From contig JAXRKN010000044.1 of assembly GCA_038502055.1 (NCBI GenBank), forward strand, positions 8,626,501-8,690,500: 64,000 nt of DNA, in the 5' to 3' direction. The position numbers were made by a program, and so were the translations under genes. The notes beneath the pieces are model-generated. The model worked only from the letters and a program-made list of their open reading frames with translations, searched no databases and was not told the origin of the DNA. Within the stretch, counting starts at the first letter, position 1. Each line of letters starts with the position of its first letter. The DNA comes from Tanytarsus gracilentus. Its lineage: Eukaryota > Arthropoda > Insecta > Diptera > Chironomidae. This document shows, one piece after another, positions 21,401 to 36,400 of this stretch.

Positions 21401-24400
21401 TCTCCACACGAATCGTAATTGAATTTGCGACGGTGTTGTTGTCGAAGCTCAAGAACTCCACGGTGATGGTGGAGATGACGTCAGGATGTTTGCCATCATT
21501 ACCCGTAACCGAAAGTGAATATCCCTGTGATTTAATGCTTGGCGATGAGTGCAAGTTACATGCTTCCGGTATTGATAAACCTCCACTTTTAACTGCACTA
21601 ATAATTTTGCACTTATACTCGCCACTCGAGTCGGGATCGTTTGGATGAACGTCAGCAATTTTTCCATTCGGAACTCTTCCATTGAAAGTGTAAACGAGAA
21701 TGTGAGCGACTCGTGGCAGTGATGGACTGTCGTTTTGATCGAGAACATTGACAATGACTTTATGTTGCGATCTCATTTTCGGCTTTCCATTGTCCTCCAC
21801 CTCAATCATCACCTCCAATTGTGGTGTCACTTCGCGATCAATCGATCGTGTTGTTTTCATCAATCCCGTGTGCTTTTCCATGCTCACGAGTGCCTTGTGT
21901 TTTCCGCCAATCAAAAAGTAGGTAAATGGAGCGCCGTTTGGTGGTAAATCGGGATCTGTTGCCGATAATGTCATAATACTCGTACCAGCTGGTTCATTTT
22001 CAGAGACATAACCAATCAAATTGCTCTCATCGAAGGTCGGACCATTGTCATTGACATCGGATAGTTGAATTTTAACAATTGTTGTGCCTGTTTGTGGTGG
22101 AATTCCAGTATCGATGGCACCAATTGTCAGCGAATATGTTGGCGTCTTTTCTCGATCTAATTTTCGAGATGTTTCAATTTGACCCGACTGTGGATCAACT
22201 TTAAACGATTGATCAATATTTCCACCAATAATTGAATATCCAAATTGATTATTTTGTGGTCGAACGTCCTTATCAATTGCCTTGACAACAACAACTTTAG
22301 TGCCAAGATTTGAGCCCTCCGAAACAGTTGCCTCGTAGAGATTAATTTGAAATTCTGGTGGATCATTGCCATCTTGAATGGAGATTATGACTTGAGCCTC
22401 ATCCGTGTCGTTTCCTCGAATGCCGCCAAAGTTCTTTGCCATTACGGTGAGAACAACTCTCGATTGTGTCTCGCGGTCGAGATTGCGTGACACATACATG
22501 ATGCCCGTCTCCGCATTAATACTAAATCCCTTATCATTGCTCGAGCCAACAAGAAGGTAATAGACCTTTCCATCATCGCCAGAATCCTTATCTGTCGCTT
22601 GAATTGAGCCGATGCTAGTTCCAACCTCGGCCGATTCTGACACATCAAAGTGAAAAACTGGTTGCATGAAGCGAGGATAAAACTCATTGACGCCAGTAAT
22701 GTGGATGGTAATTTTTGTTTGACTCGACATAACGGTCGAGTCGGGATTGGATGCGGTGATAATTAATTGATACAAATGATTTTCCTCATAGTCAAAACTA
22801 ACTTTCGAATAAATGACTCCCGTTTGTGGATCGATATTGAAGAATTCCTTTCCACTTCCACCGGTAATTGTATATTGAATGATTGCATTTTTAGGCGAAT
22901 CTTTGTCAGTTGCCGTGGCTTTATAGACAAAAGTTTTGGCGGGTGAATTTTCAGGAAGATAAGCATGATATTCAGTTTGATTAAATTCAGGTTTTTGATC
23001 GTTAATGTCGGTGAGTGTAACTCTCAACATTGCCACAGCATTTCTTGATTTAAATCCAAGATCTTCAGCTGTTACATTCAAATGATATTCTTGTATGACA
23101 TCATAGTCGAGCGGCTGTAAAATTGTAACTGCTCCCGATCTCGCATCAATATTAAATTCTCTCCGCTCATTTCCACCTGAAATTGAGTATCGAACCATTC
23201 CATTCGGACCGTCATCATTATCACTTGCAGAAACGACCAAAATTGTTGATCCAATTGGCTCATTTTCCGGCACAATTACTTGATAACTTAAAGCTGTAAA
23301 GACAGGTGAGAAGCGGTTCTCGCCAGCAACGACAATTGTCACTGTTACGTCATCGTATTGAGCAGGAACTCCACGATCAATTGCTCGAATTGCGAGTAAA
23401 AAGATGACACCAGGTCCAATGTTAACCGGCTTATTGACACTAATCCAACCGTCGTTTTTATTAATAACAAACTGATTGCTTCCATTTCCACCCGTGATTG
23501 AATATTCAATTTCAGCATTGACACCAAAATCGAGAGTGTCTTTGGCGACGACTTGCAAGACTCGTTGACCCTCCTCGGCACCTTCCGGAACCGGTGACAG
23601 ATAATCACGCTTCTCAAATTTTGGTGGATTGTTGTTGGCATCAACGATATTAATATTAACGAGACACTCCGAGTACATTGGTGGTTTCCCGTTGTCAATT
23701 GCAATCACTGTCAACGCATACATGTTCTCGGGCGATGCCTCCATTTGTGAGTGCTTATAGTGAATTGATCTCTTGCTGAATATTTCGCCTGTCGCGGGAT
23801 CGACGGTGAAGAGATCGTTCGGCTGTTGGAGTGAGTATGAGATGACTGAATTCGGCCCTTGCTTATCGCGATCTGTGGCCGTAACCTGTCCCACGAAAGC
23901 GACATTCTTCTGCAACTCGGGCAGATTAAAACTGTAATAACTGTGCTCAAACTCCGGCGCATTGTCATTCACATCGAGGATGGAGATTGTCAGAGGTGTT
24001 TCTTGTCGCCATGCGCCACCATCGACAGCAACAACTTTTAGCAGATATTCATCTTGTTGTTCGCGATCAAGTCGACCGGCTACTGTCACATTACCACTAA
24101 TTGGATCAATTGCAAATTTATTGCCTGGATTTTCTGTGAAATTGTAAGTTGCGTTGGCATTCTCGTTTATGTCCAAGTCCGATGATGTGACTTTTATGAC
24201 AAATGCGCCGATTTCAGCGTTCTCGGTTACGTTGACGCTGAAGAGACGCGTAAAGCGAGGCGGATTGTCGTTTTTGTCTAACACAGTGATGAGAACAGTT
24301 GCACTTCCCGTCATCTGCGGCATGCCTTGATCTACGGCCTCCACTGTCAACTCATAGCTCGCAATATCTTCACGATCGAGTCGCATGTTTGTGAATATCT

Positions 24401-27400
24401 CGCCGGTATCCGAATCAATTTCAAATGCACTCTCAAAATCATTCACGAGTCTATAGGACACTTGTCCATTCTCGTCGCTGTCAGCGTCAGTTGCGCGTAC
24501 ACGAGCGACAATTTGAGGTGGCGGCTCTTCCTCCATCACTTCGGCATAATAAATCATTTTCTCCATAATCGGTCCATTGTCATTGGCATCAGTGACATTA
24601 ATTGTCAACTTCATGACACTCCTCAAACTTGGCCGATCTGAATCTGATGCCTCGATCCAAATCTCATATTGCTGTGATGTCTCATAGTCTAGTCGACCCG
24701 GTCCAATTGTAACATCGCCATTTGTTGCATCAATTTTGAGAGCATTCCTTATATTTCCACCAGCAATTGCATATTTAATTGTTCCTGCTGCACCCTTCTT
24801 CGGCGATGACGCTTGAATTTTTGTCACTAATTTACCTTCAGGAACGTCTTCAGATAAAATAAATTGTGTCTCGAGGGAGTACGAGAATGTTGGAAATAAA
24901 TGTGCTGGTCTCAAAACAATTGTCAATTCACATTTTGCCGATTTTGGTTCATGACCTTGATCGACCGCATGAATAATGAGATTGAATACTCTATCACTGC
25001 CCTGTCCACCCAATGACAATTCTTCGGCCGCTTTAATGACGCCCGTATTGAGATTGATGTTAAATCTGCTCGCGTCCTTTCCACTGATTGAATAGACAAT
25101 TTTACTATTGATGCCATCATCGAGATCGATGGCTTTGGCGCCAAACACAAACTGACCGGTCTTGATGCGATCGGGTACGTTGACAGTAAATGCAGCCTGC
25201 TCGAACGATGGACTATTGTCATTGATATCGGCAACGTTGATTGTAAAGTTTACAGCAGCCGCACGTGGTTCCGTTGTTGATGAGTCTTGTGCCATGAGAG
25301 TAAAATGATAAACAGCTGTGTCTTCCCGATCGAGTACGACTGCCGTTGTGACCTCGCCAGTGTCCGCGTCCACAATAAACCGCTCCATTTTATCTCCCAA
25401 AAGACTAAAGCGAATCTTGGCATTCAGTCCGTCATCTTTATCGCGCGCAATGGGACTCAGAACTTTTGTGCCCGCCGGCAGATTCTCAGAAACCGTTGCA
25501 CGGTATGATTGACGTTCAAACTCGGGACTATGGTCATTCATATCTCGCACAATTACACGAACAGTGCCAGTTCCTGTTAAGGGCGGAGAACCTGTGAATT
25601 GAATAAAAAAATAAAAATAAAATTAGAAAATTATTGGCAAAAATTTAATAAATTGTTCATCGAGGACCTCGAATGTGACATTTGTGATGATGCAACCTAA
25701 CAAGCTACACATCTCTCTCATTTCATTTCGACATCTAAATAGTTTGTAAAACAATAATTGAATGCGATTGCCTTAATTGGTCATTTTCTATCTGCAATGT
25801 TTACTTCCAAAGAGCCCATTAATGCGACTTTTCCTATCTTATTTTTTCTCCTCTCCTTTTTCTCTTCAATGGATTTATTTCCATTATGAATCTGACTCTC
25901 TTTTGTGCTATTTATGTTGTCATCACTTTTGCTTCAACTTTTTTTTCTCGTAAAAAAAAGAAGTTGATCTAGCGGGAAAATGTTCACAATTGTGTGTGCA
26001 TTTAATATATTAAATTTATATATCCATATGAGTTGAAACATTCTATTCAGGCATCATTTAATGTGGCTTTGATGGCAATTAAGTCTTTGCGAGGAGATTC
26101 TTATATAATTAAGGATTGAAATTTTAGGAATTTTTATCGATTCAAAAAGATTTTCTTGGTAAAATTACGAAATATCTATTCGGAATGACAATCGATAAAA
26201 AAATTATTTTTTAGAATTTCGAATTTTCAACAGTTCATTTAATAATTCAGATTTACAGTAAAATTCATTAAAAAACTCTCAAGCTCATAAATTCAAGAAA
26301 GTTCATCTCACCGAACGAATAAAAATTTACCAACATGCTGAAAATCTAACATGCTTCTCTTAAAATTTATTGACTCTTCAAATAAAATAAATTATTTTTC
26401 AATTTTCTTCTTCTTCCACCATAGAGATCTATTTAACTGCCTTGTGGCACTTTTATTGCCAGCTAAAGAGAGGCGCATGGCAATTCAATACGGCTACAAG
26501 TGATAAATGCTAAATGAAAGGAACGGTAACGTTCTCAAATGATTGTCAAAAAAAAGAAAGAACTGCTGGCGATAAAATATTTGCAATGGTGTACAAAGTG
26601 CACTGAATATTATTATTATTATTTTGCGGCGAATGTAACGGGAATCGAGTACTTTAAACCATAACTTTTATATCCCCCATTCAAGTGAACTTGTGTGCGG
26701 AGAATGGAGGAACATCGCCGACGACGAAGGAACCATAAATTGACTTCAAATTGATGGTGTGACAATATTAAAAGCTTTTTAGCACCGCTTCGAATTTCCG
26801 AAGCGCATCAGGTAGAAAAATTTCACAGTTAAATTCTTGATTAAGATCAGAGAAATTTTATAATAAAAGTTTTTTTTATAGGTTTCGAAATAAAAATTTA
26901 ATTAATTTTTTCAGTAAATTTAAATTTTATTGGACGTTAAAATATTCAAATTTGTTTCGATCGTTAAATTGTTTTAAATTAATATGAAGCGTAAATTTAA
27001 AAATTACGTTAAAAATTTGGTGTGAAAAAATCATTTTCATCGATCGCTTACTGTTTTTATAAACATATGCACACACGTTATTGAATATTTATTTTTATTA
27101 CTTCATTTTACGAAGTTAACTCTATTCAAACCTCAGGTTGTGTTTTTGGAATTTATTGGATCATTTGAAGAATTTTTCTCTCATTCTCATTGAATAGTCC
27201 ACCTATAGTGAGTAAATTATTGGAAATCAAACTTTATTGATATCATTGTTTCTCTCTCGCTTTGCAAAATAGTTTTTTTTTCGTTTGAGAAAATAACTAG
27301 AGAAATAATAGCTACGATGAGAACGATTGAATCTGATGCGGGTCATTTTATGGTAGAAGAAAATAACATTAATGACCTCTATGCCATTTCTTTTCATGAT

Positions 27401-30400
27401 TTTCGCATGCAGATTCGAGATCAATATGAGAATATACTTTTTGTGTTCTCTCTAATCAGCTTTATGATCTCGATGCGGCATGTCAATGGAGAATATTGAA
27501 GGAAGTGATGAGAAAAAGAATTTTGATCGCGATAAAAAATTTCTCCAATTGTGAGAAAATTTTTGTGATTCATTTTCAAGAATGTTCTTTATATATTGGA
27601 ATGGAATCGAAAGTGGAACTTTAAATAAAGTTTGAAATAAAAATTGACCATTTTGAAATGGAACATAATGGAAAATGAAATCTTAAATCAAAGTGGAAAA
27701 TGAAACGCTAAATCAATCGCAAAAATGAAAAAATTGTTTCAGCCAGTGGAATTTATTTTCAAACGAATTAACCTAATATCGAGAAAGCTAAGCCACATTA
27801 CATTTATTGCGCCCTTTTGTTTTCTTAATATTCTTGCATTTCTCTCTCATGCCATATCGATTTTGTGGCTATAAAAATATTTTTTTTTTAATATAATTTC
27901 ATGATGCAGCAATTCGCGAAATGGCTGGAGAAAAATTTATCTGAAAAATTTGATCGAGCATAACGAGAGTGAGTGCAGAGAGAAATTAAATCTTTCTAAT
28001 ATTTATTTTTCGTTTATTGCTGCTAACAATTGAATTTCGCCTCCAACCGAAACCTTCCGCTCGATCTTCTCGCTCTCTTTCCCCTGCCGTGTTTTATTAT
28101 TATTTATTGCCAGTTTATTATTTGCCGCAGGCTTTTATCTTTATTTTTTTCTGTATTTACCATTTACCTGACCCTCAATGACATTTCGATGATTTTCAAT
28201 ATATATGAAAAAAATTATTCGCTGTAGAAAATTGAGCATAAAAATTTAACTTTCATCTGACTAATTGTTTCATATCATCGCGGAGAGAAACAGCGAGATA
28301 AAAAATGTCACGATTTTATATTTATGCAATGCAGGCAAACACACATTGTGCATATCATTTTTTGACTGCCACCACACTCGATATATGAACGTGGAATGTG
28401 TGCACTTGCGAGCAAAAAAAAATATATATTTATGTAGATTAAATGCAATTATGTTTAACAAGTCTTCGCGCAAAGGGAAGACGAGCGAAATTTTGTAAGA
28501 TGATTTTTTTTGTGAGAAAGGGGAGGAAACTTAATAAATTTTGAAATTAAAAGGTTCGATTTAAATTTCATAGCAAATTTATAAATATTTTAAAAACTTC
28601 CTCCCCTTGAGATTTCGTGTAGCTGATGCTGTCCATACAGCAATGCACTTTTCGTGATCTAACGGACTCACCTCATCTCTCTCACTCAAAAAGAGAGGCA
28701 AGAACTAGTTTAACATAATATTATAATTGTTTTTGTGGTAAAACTTCTCTTTCGATATGAACGGACAAAAAAATATTTAAGCAAAAAATTATATTAAAGT
28801 TTTTTCCTCCTTTTTATGTTTCTTTTTTTCATATGCTTCATGTTGCTGGCTGCAAGAGCCTTCAGGAAATCTCGTGACGTCAATACATCACGATTTTTGT
28901 ACTCTCTTTTTTTTCGTTGTATGTTTTTATGCATTTTCAAGGGCAAGCAGCATTAAAACCGTCGCGATGAAGAAGAACGAGAGAAAAAAAAATGTTGAGT
29001 CAATCTTATCACGTAAAGGAACAACCATTAAAACGTGTGTGTCTATTGGTACATGCTAATAGTTCAAAGCCATAATAATGAAAGAATGTGAAAGTCTCCT
29101 TTGAGGCGTTCGATCCACAAATATGCATATTAGCATCCTTGCTTCGGGTCTTCAATGCAAAATGATCGTTAATGTTGGGGTTACCGCCATTCCGTATTAC
29201 GTGTAACTTGTGATTATGGATGCAATCAAAAGTTCATAAATTATAGAATGACTCGAGCACTTTTGGAAGATTCAAAGGAACTTTTTTAATGATGTAAAAA
29301 CTTAGGAAATATTCACCATTCTTTTCCTCGTAATTCAACTTAAAAATAACTCAATTCTTGTGAAAATAAATGACCATCGATTTAAAAGCTCCAAGCACTT
29401 CCTCAATTTCGCTTCTGCAATCTCTCTCAGCATCATCAAATTAATCTCAATTAGAAAAACTTGCAGCTCATTAAACAATAGCAGGCAGCAAGTGCAAACG
29501 AAACACGTTGTTTGCATGAGCGATGATAACGAGTTGGAAAGTCTAGAATTAGCTGCGCGAAAGGCCAATTTGAGATTCTTTTGTTAAAAATCGAACTAAA
29601 ATTTCCGCAATTTATTTGCTCGCGCACGAAATCATTAATTATTGTTGTTTAATTTAATTAAATGGCACTGTCACACTTCTAAGCATGTGTAAGGCACGTA
29701 GTTATCAACTGTTTAGGGAATACGTGAGGAGTCTTTTGAACTCTGTTCTCACGATCGATAAAAGTGCCTCGAATGGCTAATTCGTCTTTGATCATTGATT
29801 TATAAAATTGCACTTAATTTGTATTGTGGAACAAACTTGAAATTGAAACAATTTTAATAAGAAGAGTTTTTTTCATCGTCAACTCAACTAGCAAAATCTC
29901 ATGAATTATGAACTCAACCGTCGACAGAGACCTCTTCACATGATTTCTCCAATAATGGAAATAAATTGCACTTTGTATAACAGAACATCGAGTGTATGTA
30001 CGCAATAATTCATAAATAGAATCATAAAAAAATTCTTTCTCTTTTTTTGTGCCATACTAGGAAGTCTTTCGAGCTGATATATAATGGTGAGCTATTAAGG
30101 AATTCATAGGAAAAAAGTCTATGGAGTGAGTCTTTAATTCCTATTTTACACCTCGAAGAAAAAATATTGTGCAATCAGAGTGCAGAATCGAGCAATGTGT
30201 GGAGAGTTCCTGAAAATGTGCGCATTGAGTTGCAAACAAACAAACAAAAAAAAAGTTTATATATATATATGAGGTTGAACAATACAATAATGGGCCTCAC
30301 TCAGTGCAGTCTCAGATATTGCGCACCATGATATGCACATTGATATGTGTCTGCTCCATTATTATCCAACCACTACCGTACGGTCGCTAGCTGGGCTGCT

Positions 30401-33400
30401 GTGCAGAATGAGAATTTCTTGCGAAAAAATTCTCCTCTTCGACTCTAGATCATTTATATATGATTGCGATAAATATTATTAAATAGTGAATGTTTCTCTG
30501 CCCTTTGGCAACAACAGCTCTCGTTATTATTGCTATTGCTTCGTACACACCAACTCTCACATCTCAGGATATAAAGAGCGGCGTGAAAATCTATAAATTG
30601 ATCGCTTTTAGAATTTAAATAGCATTTTAACGCGCTTTTCGCATGACCATAATGATTTATGTACAACTCTAATTGCCATTGGCAGAGGCATAATAAGCGA
30701 AAATAATCCAAAACGGCACCAGATACCATTGAGATTAGCTCGGCGCACACAATAAATGTCGCGTCTTCTTAAATTGATGTTGCAAGGGAATTCACATTGA
30801 TGTTTCATTTTCCACCCTGTTCCAAAATTTTTATTCAAGATTTTTAAGTAAAGCATTTCATTTTCCATTCTATTTCAAAAAATTTCTCATTACTATCGAA
30901 CGCCGATGCTTGATGTAATGTGTGTACAGAGCATAAAAATGTGACATTCGAATACACCAAAGGAAGGAGAGTCGCAAGTCTATAAATCTACGAAACGGAC
31001 ATTTATTTTCTCTCTCTTTCAATATGCAGCAAGTCCACGACGACTCAATGTTCAACTATTTTTTTTGCGCATTTTATGAATTTTGTGTTTCGCGTTGTAA
31101 TATGTCAGAACATTGAGCGGATAAGTGTACATAATTTAAGGCAAAGAAGGAATTTATGGATATTGAATGGAGAGCAGTGTCATCCATGCCGTATTATTGT
31201 GGCTTGAAGGAGAGTTACAACATTGTAACAGCCTATGCGATATTTTATTTTATCCGAGCGATTTAATGAAGTGGAATATTAATAATCTTCTATGGCATAA
31301 TATTGTGCATTGTGCACCGTTGCTGTTTTGGTTCAACGACCAAAATGTGTTTCTACGAGAATGTCCATAGCTTACATTGAGGTTTGCAAATGCATCGATT
31401 ATCACCTTTGAGACGCTGATAAAGGGAAAATTTATTCATCGTGTCCATTAATTATTAGCGAGGTTTTTACTGTTTACTAACAAAATACAAATAACTAGAT
31501 ATTCATTTTATAATTTTATTAATTTTCAATAGGTTCAAAATAACCGTTAGAATTATGAAAATTTAAAATTCCACAACACAAATAATAAAAATTGATAAAA
31601 ATCATTTGCCGATGAAAAGCCACAAGAGAATGGAATTTATTTTGTTGCTATATGGTTTCATGTCTTGTCGATGCCATTTTTTCTTTCGCTCGCTCTCTCT
31701 TCATCCACCGGTGTGTATTTTTCTCACTCAACATTGCAACTTTAATCATTTATTCGTTTTTTCTCTTATATTACAAATGTTCTACACGTAACGATTGAAT
31801 AATTATGCAGCATATAGTGCATGTTGTGTGTACACATATTACACTCACTCACTTGAATTGCGTCTAGATTTCATGTTCGCTTGGTGGCAAATCATGTTTT
31901 ATTGTGCACACACAAATCAGATTCTCTTGTCATCGTCTGCGATGGTGTGAGACAAACGACTCATAACTCATATTGTCGTCATTGTCAAGAAACATTTTTC
32001 ATTATTTTGGGAACAACATCGATTGAATGAACATAATGACATCGCAAGAGAGAATCACGATTTTTTAAAGTTTCGTTTGTTTTTATTAGAATTTTATTTT
32101 TTGCGGCGGCAAGTTAAGTGTTCTTAAAGTTATGACCGAATTTTTTCTTGCGCTATTTTTTCATCACTAAAATGAATTTAAAATCTTTTTTAACCTCAAA
32201 ATAAAAAATAAATTTGACCGTAAAAAATTGATATCAAAAAAGCACATGTGCGAACTTGAAAGACACAACAAAGGTCCAATGTGAAATTTATAAGCGAACG
32301 AAAGCGATTGACCGGAGAGAGAGTCTTTGGGTCAATTTACATATTTGGTGAATTTTCATTCAATTGAATAAAAAAACAACAACAAAATTTATGCAATAAC
32401 TTCTTCCAGAGCACACAGTGTGCGTACACGGTTTTATTGTCATTCTTCTGCGGAATGTTAAGAATGCGTCAATTGCTTGCAAAGACATAAAAGAAAAGAA
32501 GACCCAAGAGGCACAATTGAGAGAGAGAAAAAATCATAATAATTCCGGTGCGTGAATGACGGCCATTTTGCATTCTTTATGTTCAGCAGTACACACATGC
32601 GCAAAATATAATTGCAATCCATCATATACATTTAATTTTAATTATGCACTTATGCAGCGCAAATTCCTTCTTTTACCAGCCCCCTCTCGCTGCAGCCCCT
32701 CACAGCATAAAAACACATGACAAACATCGCTGATTGGCTCAATGTTATGAACAATGATGAGATTCTTTCGTGCATGTAATTTTTCTCTCTCTTTCTTTTT
32801 AACCCATTGTTATTATTATTTTATGGCTTTTAATGTCCCGAATGCACCAAAAAATACTCGAGAGAGAGAGAGAGAGAGAAAGAAAACTGGAAATTGTAAT
32901 AAACGACGACGATAACGCTGATATCGATCGGGGTAAGTAAGTACATGACTCGCTTGAAGTCGTTCCGGGGAGATTTAAGAATTGACTATAATTTCACTCG
33001 GTACACTGCACTGAGCATGTCTTGATCATTTACTCATTACCTTAAGCTAAAAATCTCCCTCTTTCAAATGGCTTATGATTGCTAGGCTCGGGATTGAGTT
33101 GCTCATTGACAACATACGAACATGAAGAACAGCAGCAACATCGAAAGATTGAATTAACATTAAAGAAGAGGTTGGTGGGATAAAAATAAAAAACCGATGG
33201 TTATTTTAAAAAAATATATTTTTTTAAATATTTTTTGTGTTTTTAAATTTATTTTAAAAAATATTTTTTCCCATTAAATCAACATGACATCCTCTTATAT
33301 GAGGCTGGAAGCGATTTTATTTATTCTATACGCAGATCAAGTGGATTATATGGCCGCGATCTATTAATTGCGTTAACGACTTGATGTCATGCTGCGAATG

Positions 33401-36400
33401 TGTCTATCGAATTGATGTATAGTGCAATTTTTATATGAACTGGCTGCCCATAAATCGCCATAAGCTCTCACAAGAATCGCATGTACATGGCAGCCGAGAT
33501 CAGTGATGAGAAAACAATGTACAAGCCCCCAAACCAAAATCTCCCATTTCGAAAGCAAGCGAATGCGTTTTGCATGCAAAGTGCATTAACAGCTTTGAGA
33601 GAGAGAGAGAAAGAAGGCAAAGAACACGCAGGAACGGGCGGAGCGTATATAAAGCACCTTTAATAGTTAGTTACGTTGGATCAACCACCGAAATAAAAAA
33701 CGAGTGCAAAGAAATAATTTTATCAACGGTGCATCATCGGAGAGAACAAAACAAGCCCGGTTTCTGCCAATTTTGTCAATTAATGTTATTATGAAATTAT
33801 TATTGAAAGATATACACACGGTAAGCGACAGTTATTGCATCGCGCAAATTTCAAGTGAAATAAAAGTATCTCGCTCCATCGATCTCGATAAAAAAAATAT
33901 TTCACTCTTGCGATGTCCATTTAGCGCTGATTACCTTTAAGGGCTACTGAAAAATTGCTGCGATGAAGGATGAGGAATAATGACGCATTTTATGACAGCA
34001 ATTATTAATTAAAGAACAATTTGAAAAATGAATCACATTAATTTATACTTTTTTGTAAATTTAGAACAAAGTTGAAAATGAAACAAACTCATTTTTATCT
34101 CTAAAAATCAAGCGCATTGCTGCGTTGAAACTTTATACTCTCATGAATATGAAGCATGAAGGTTATGCCATACAACATGCACACAGTGGCCGGTAAAAAT
34201 GTCACAAAGGATCAACATTAAATGCACTCGGGATTATCGTGCAATTTCGTCCTTCATGTGTCGATGATTAAAATTGTTTTCAGTGCGCCCCGCGGCGTGT
34301 CTGACATTTGACACTTGAGGGACATTTAAATTGGAAAATTCTCTCGTTTTAGATAAGCTGTTGAAAGTGAAGTCGAGAGTGGGCTTTTTATACATTGTTG
34401 CAGAGAAAAGAAAACTTTTTGATTAATTGAGCTTTCAATAGGCTTTAAGTGATTTCAACATAAAATTATCTGATGGCAATCAATTACAAAAAGAGAAAAA
34501 AATAAAAATTAAAATAACTAAATTTTATTGTTTCATTTTCCATTTTGTTCTAAAACTAAAATCCATATGGTCAGCAAACAAAAAATTTGCTGTATATTTT
34601 ATGAAATAATTATTACCTGCAGTAAAGCATGAGAAATATGCTTGAGGAGAAAAATGATGGACATGATCTTACAAAAAAAAAAGAAACTGCATAACACAGG
34701 AGAAATATTATGCTCTATCATTAAATTCTCATAATACTATGACGTTGGGCGAATATGAAATTTTGCAGTCTATGCTAATGACAGCTATGCACAAATTTCA
34801 TCTAAGTCCCGGCCATAAAAAAATAAACTCTGTATGCGTTTGAAAGCATATATTTTTCATCATTACTGCAAAAATTTCAATATGACAGCCGAGTTATTAA
34901 ATTTAATTACAGCAAAAGTGCTAATTAACCTCTCTCTCCAAACCATAAATGTTAATGATTCTAGCATAAGTTTTCTCTCTCTCTCTCACCCGGCGACCTC
35001 ATAGAATTTTTTTTTTGCTTAATTGAAATGCATTTTTGCTCTATGAGAAATCTTATGTGATGATCTTCAGTGAATATTAAATTAAATCTGAATCATTGGA
35101 GAACTCTCTCTAAATTACCGATAATTTCCTCACAACCAGAACTCTCTCTAATCGTCATCTACTTTAAAACATATATAAATTAATAATGACCAGTGCATGG
35201 ATGTTGAGGGAAAAAATATGAGATGATAGATATCATAACACAGTTGTGCATAAAAAGCAATTGCGACTTGAGTTGAATTAATTGCGGGCCATTTAGTAAA
35301 TCTCCCTTTAGCTTTTACGTCCAGTCCCGACAACGAGCAGCATTAAATAGGATGTGGAATGACTTAATGGGGTTTAATGGTAATTTTAAGCGATTTATTA
35401 ATTTAAAATGTTGTGTTTTATTTTCAGCACTGCTTTATACGAAAAAATTTAACTATGATTGATTGTGTTTCACTTTCAACATTGTTCTTTTAAATATTTT
35501 TTAAATTCGAAATCGAAATAAAATTTATAATACTTCCAACCCACAAATTTAAACATAAATTTAACCCAATGACTGCGCGCAACGGCAATTATGCCAACTT
35601 TTATACAACAGAAAAAAATCCTTTGATTGCAATTTAATTTTCACTTATAAAGAAACTTTTTCTTGCGTTAATATTTATCATCTCTAGTGAGTTACTTTTT
35701 ATCCCCGAGGGAAGCTATTTGAGTGCGAGATCATTGCGATGTGACTTGCATACCAAGCACTAACAAATTGCTCATAAAATAAAATTAAATCACGATTAAT
35801 TAACAGCGAATTAATAAATTATAAATTTTTTTCTTAAAACGTCTTAGCTTAAGTTCATTTTCATGTCATCAGCGAGATAAAACTCAATTTCAATGCATTA
35901 TCTCGGAAGAATGAATGTAAAGTTATGCGCTTACGCTACGAATGACTCACAGAAGAGATGCGAAGAGTAAAAAATGGGGAGGAATGCAGAATGTGACCGG
36001 TCGAGACTAAGTTGCATCATAAAAAGTGTGGCAAGCACAAGAAATGAATGTCATTCTGCAAGTTTTTTCCCTCTTTCGCATGCGATGGCGATAAAAATTG
36101 TAATCAAAGATTGCAAGCGATGTAAAATGCAAAGAGAGCTGAGAAAAACAACATAAAAAATCAAACATTTCGAATAGGCAATGCGTGGGCGATGATTTTT
36201 TAGCACGAGATAAGATTTTGCTGCAATGAATGTGTCTACGACTGGACAAGTGAAAAGGAAAGGAATTTTGCTAAAAACTTAAATATTTTAATTTAATTTA
36301 AAAATGAAACAAAATAAAAAGTGAAACAGAAAATAAAAAAAAATGAAACAAAGCAGAAAATGAAACACTCAATTTTTTTACAAAACCCCAAACAAATCAG

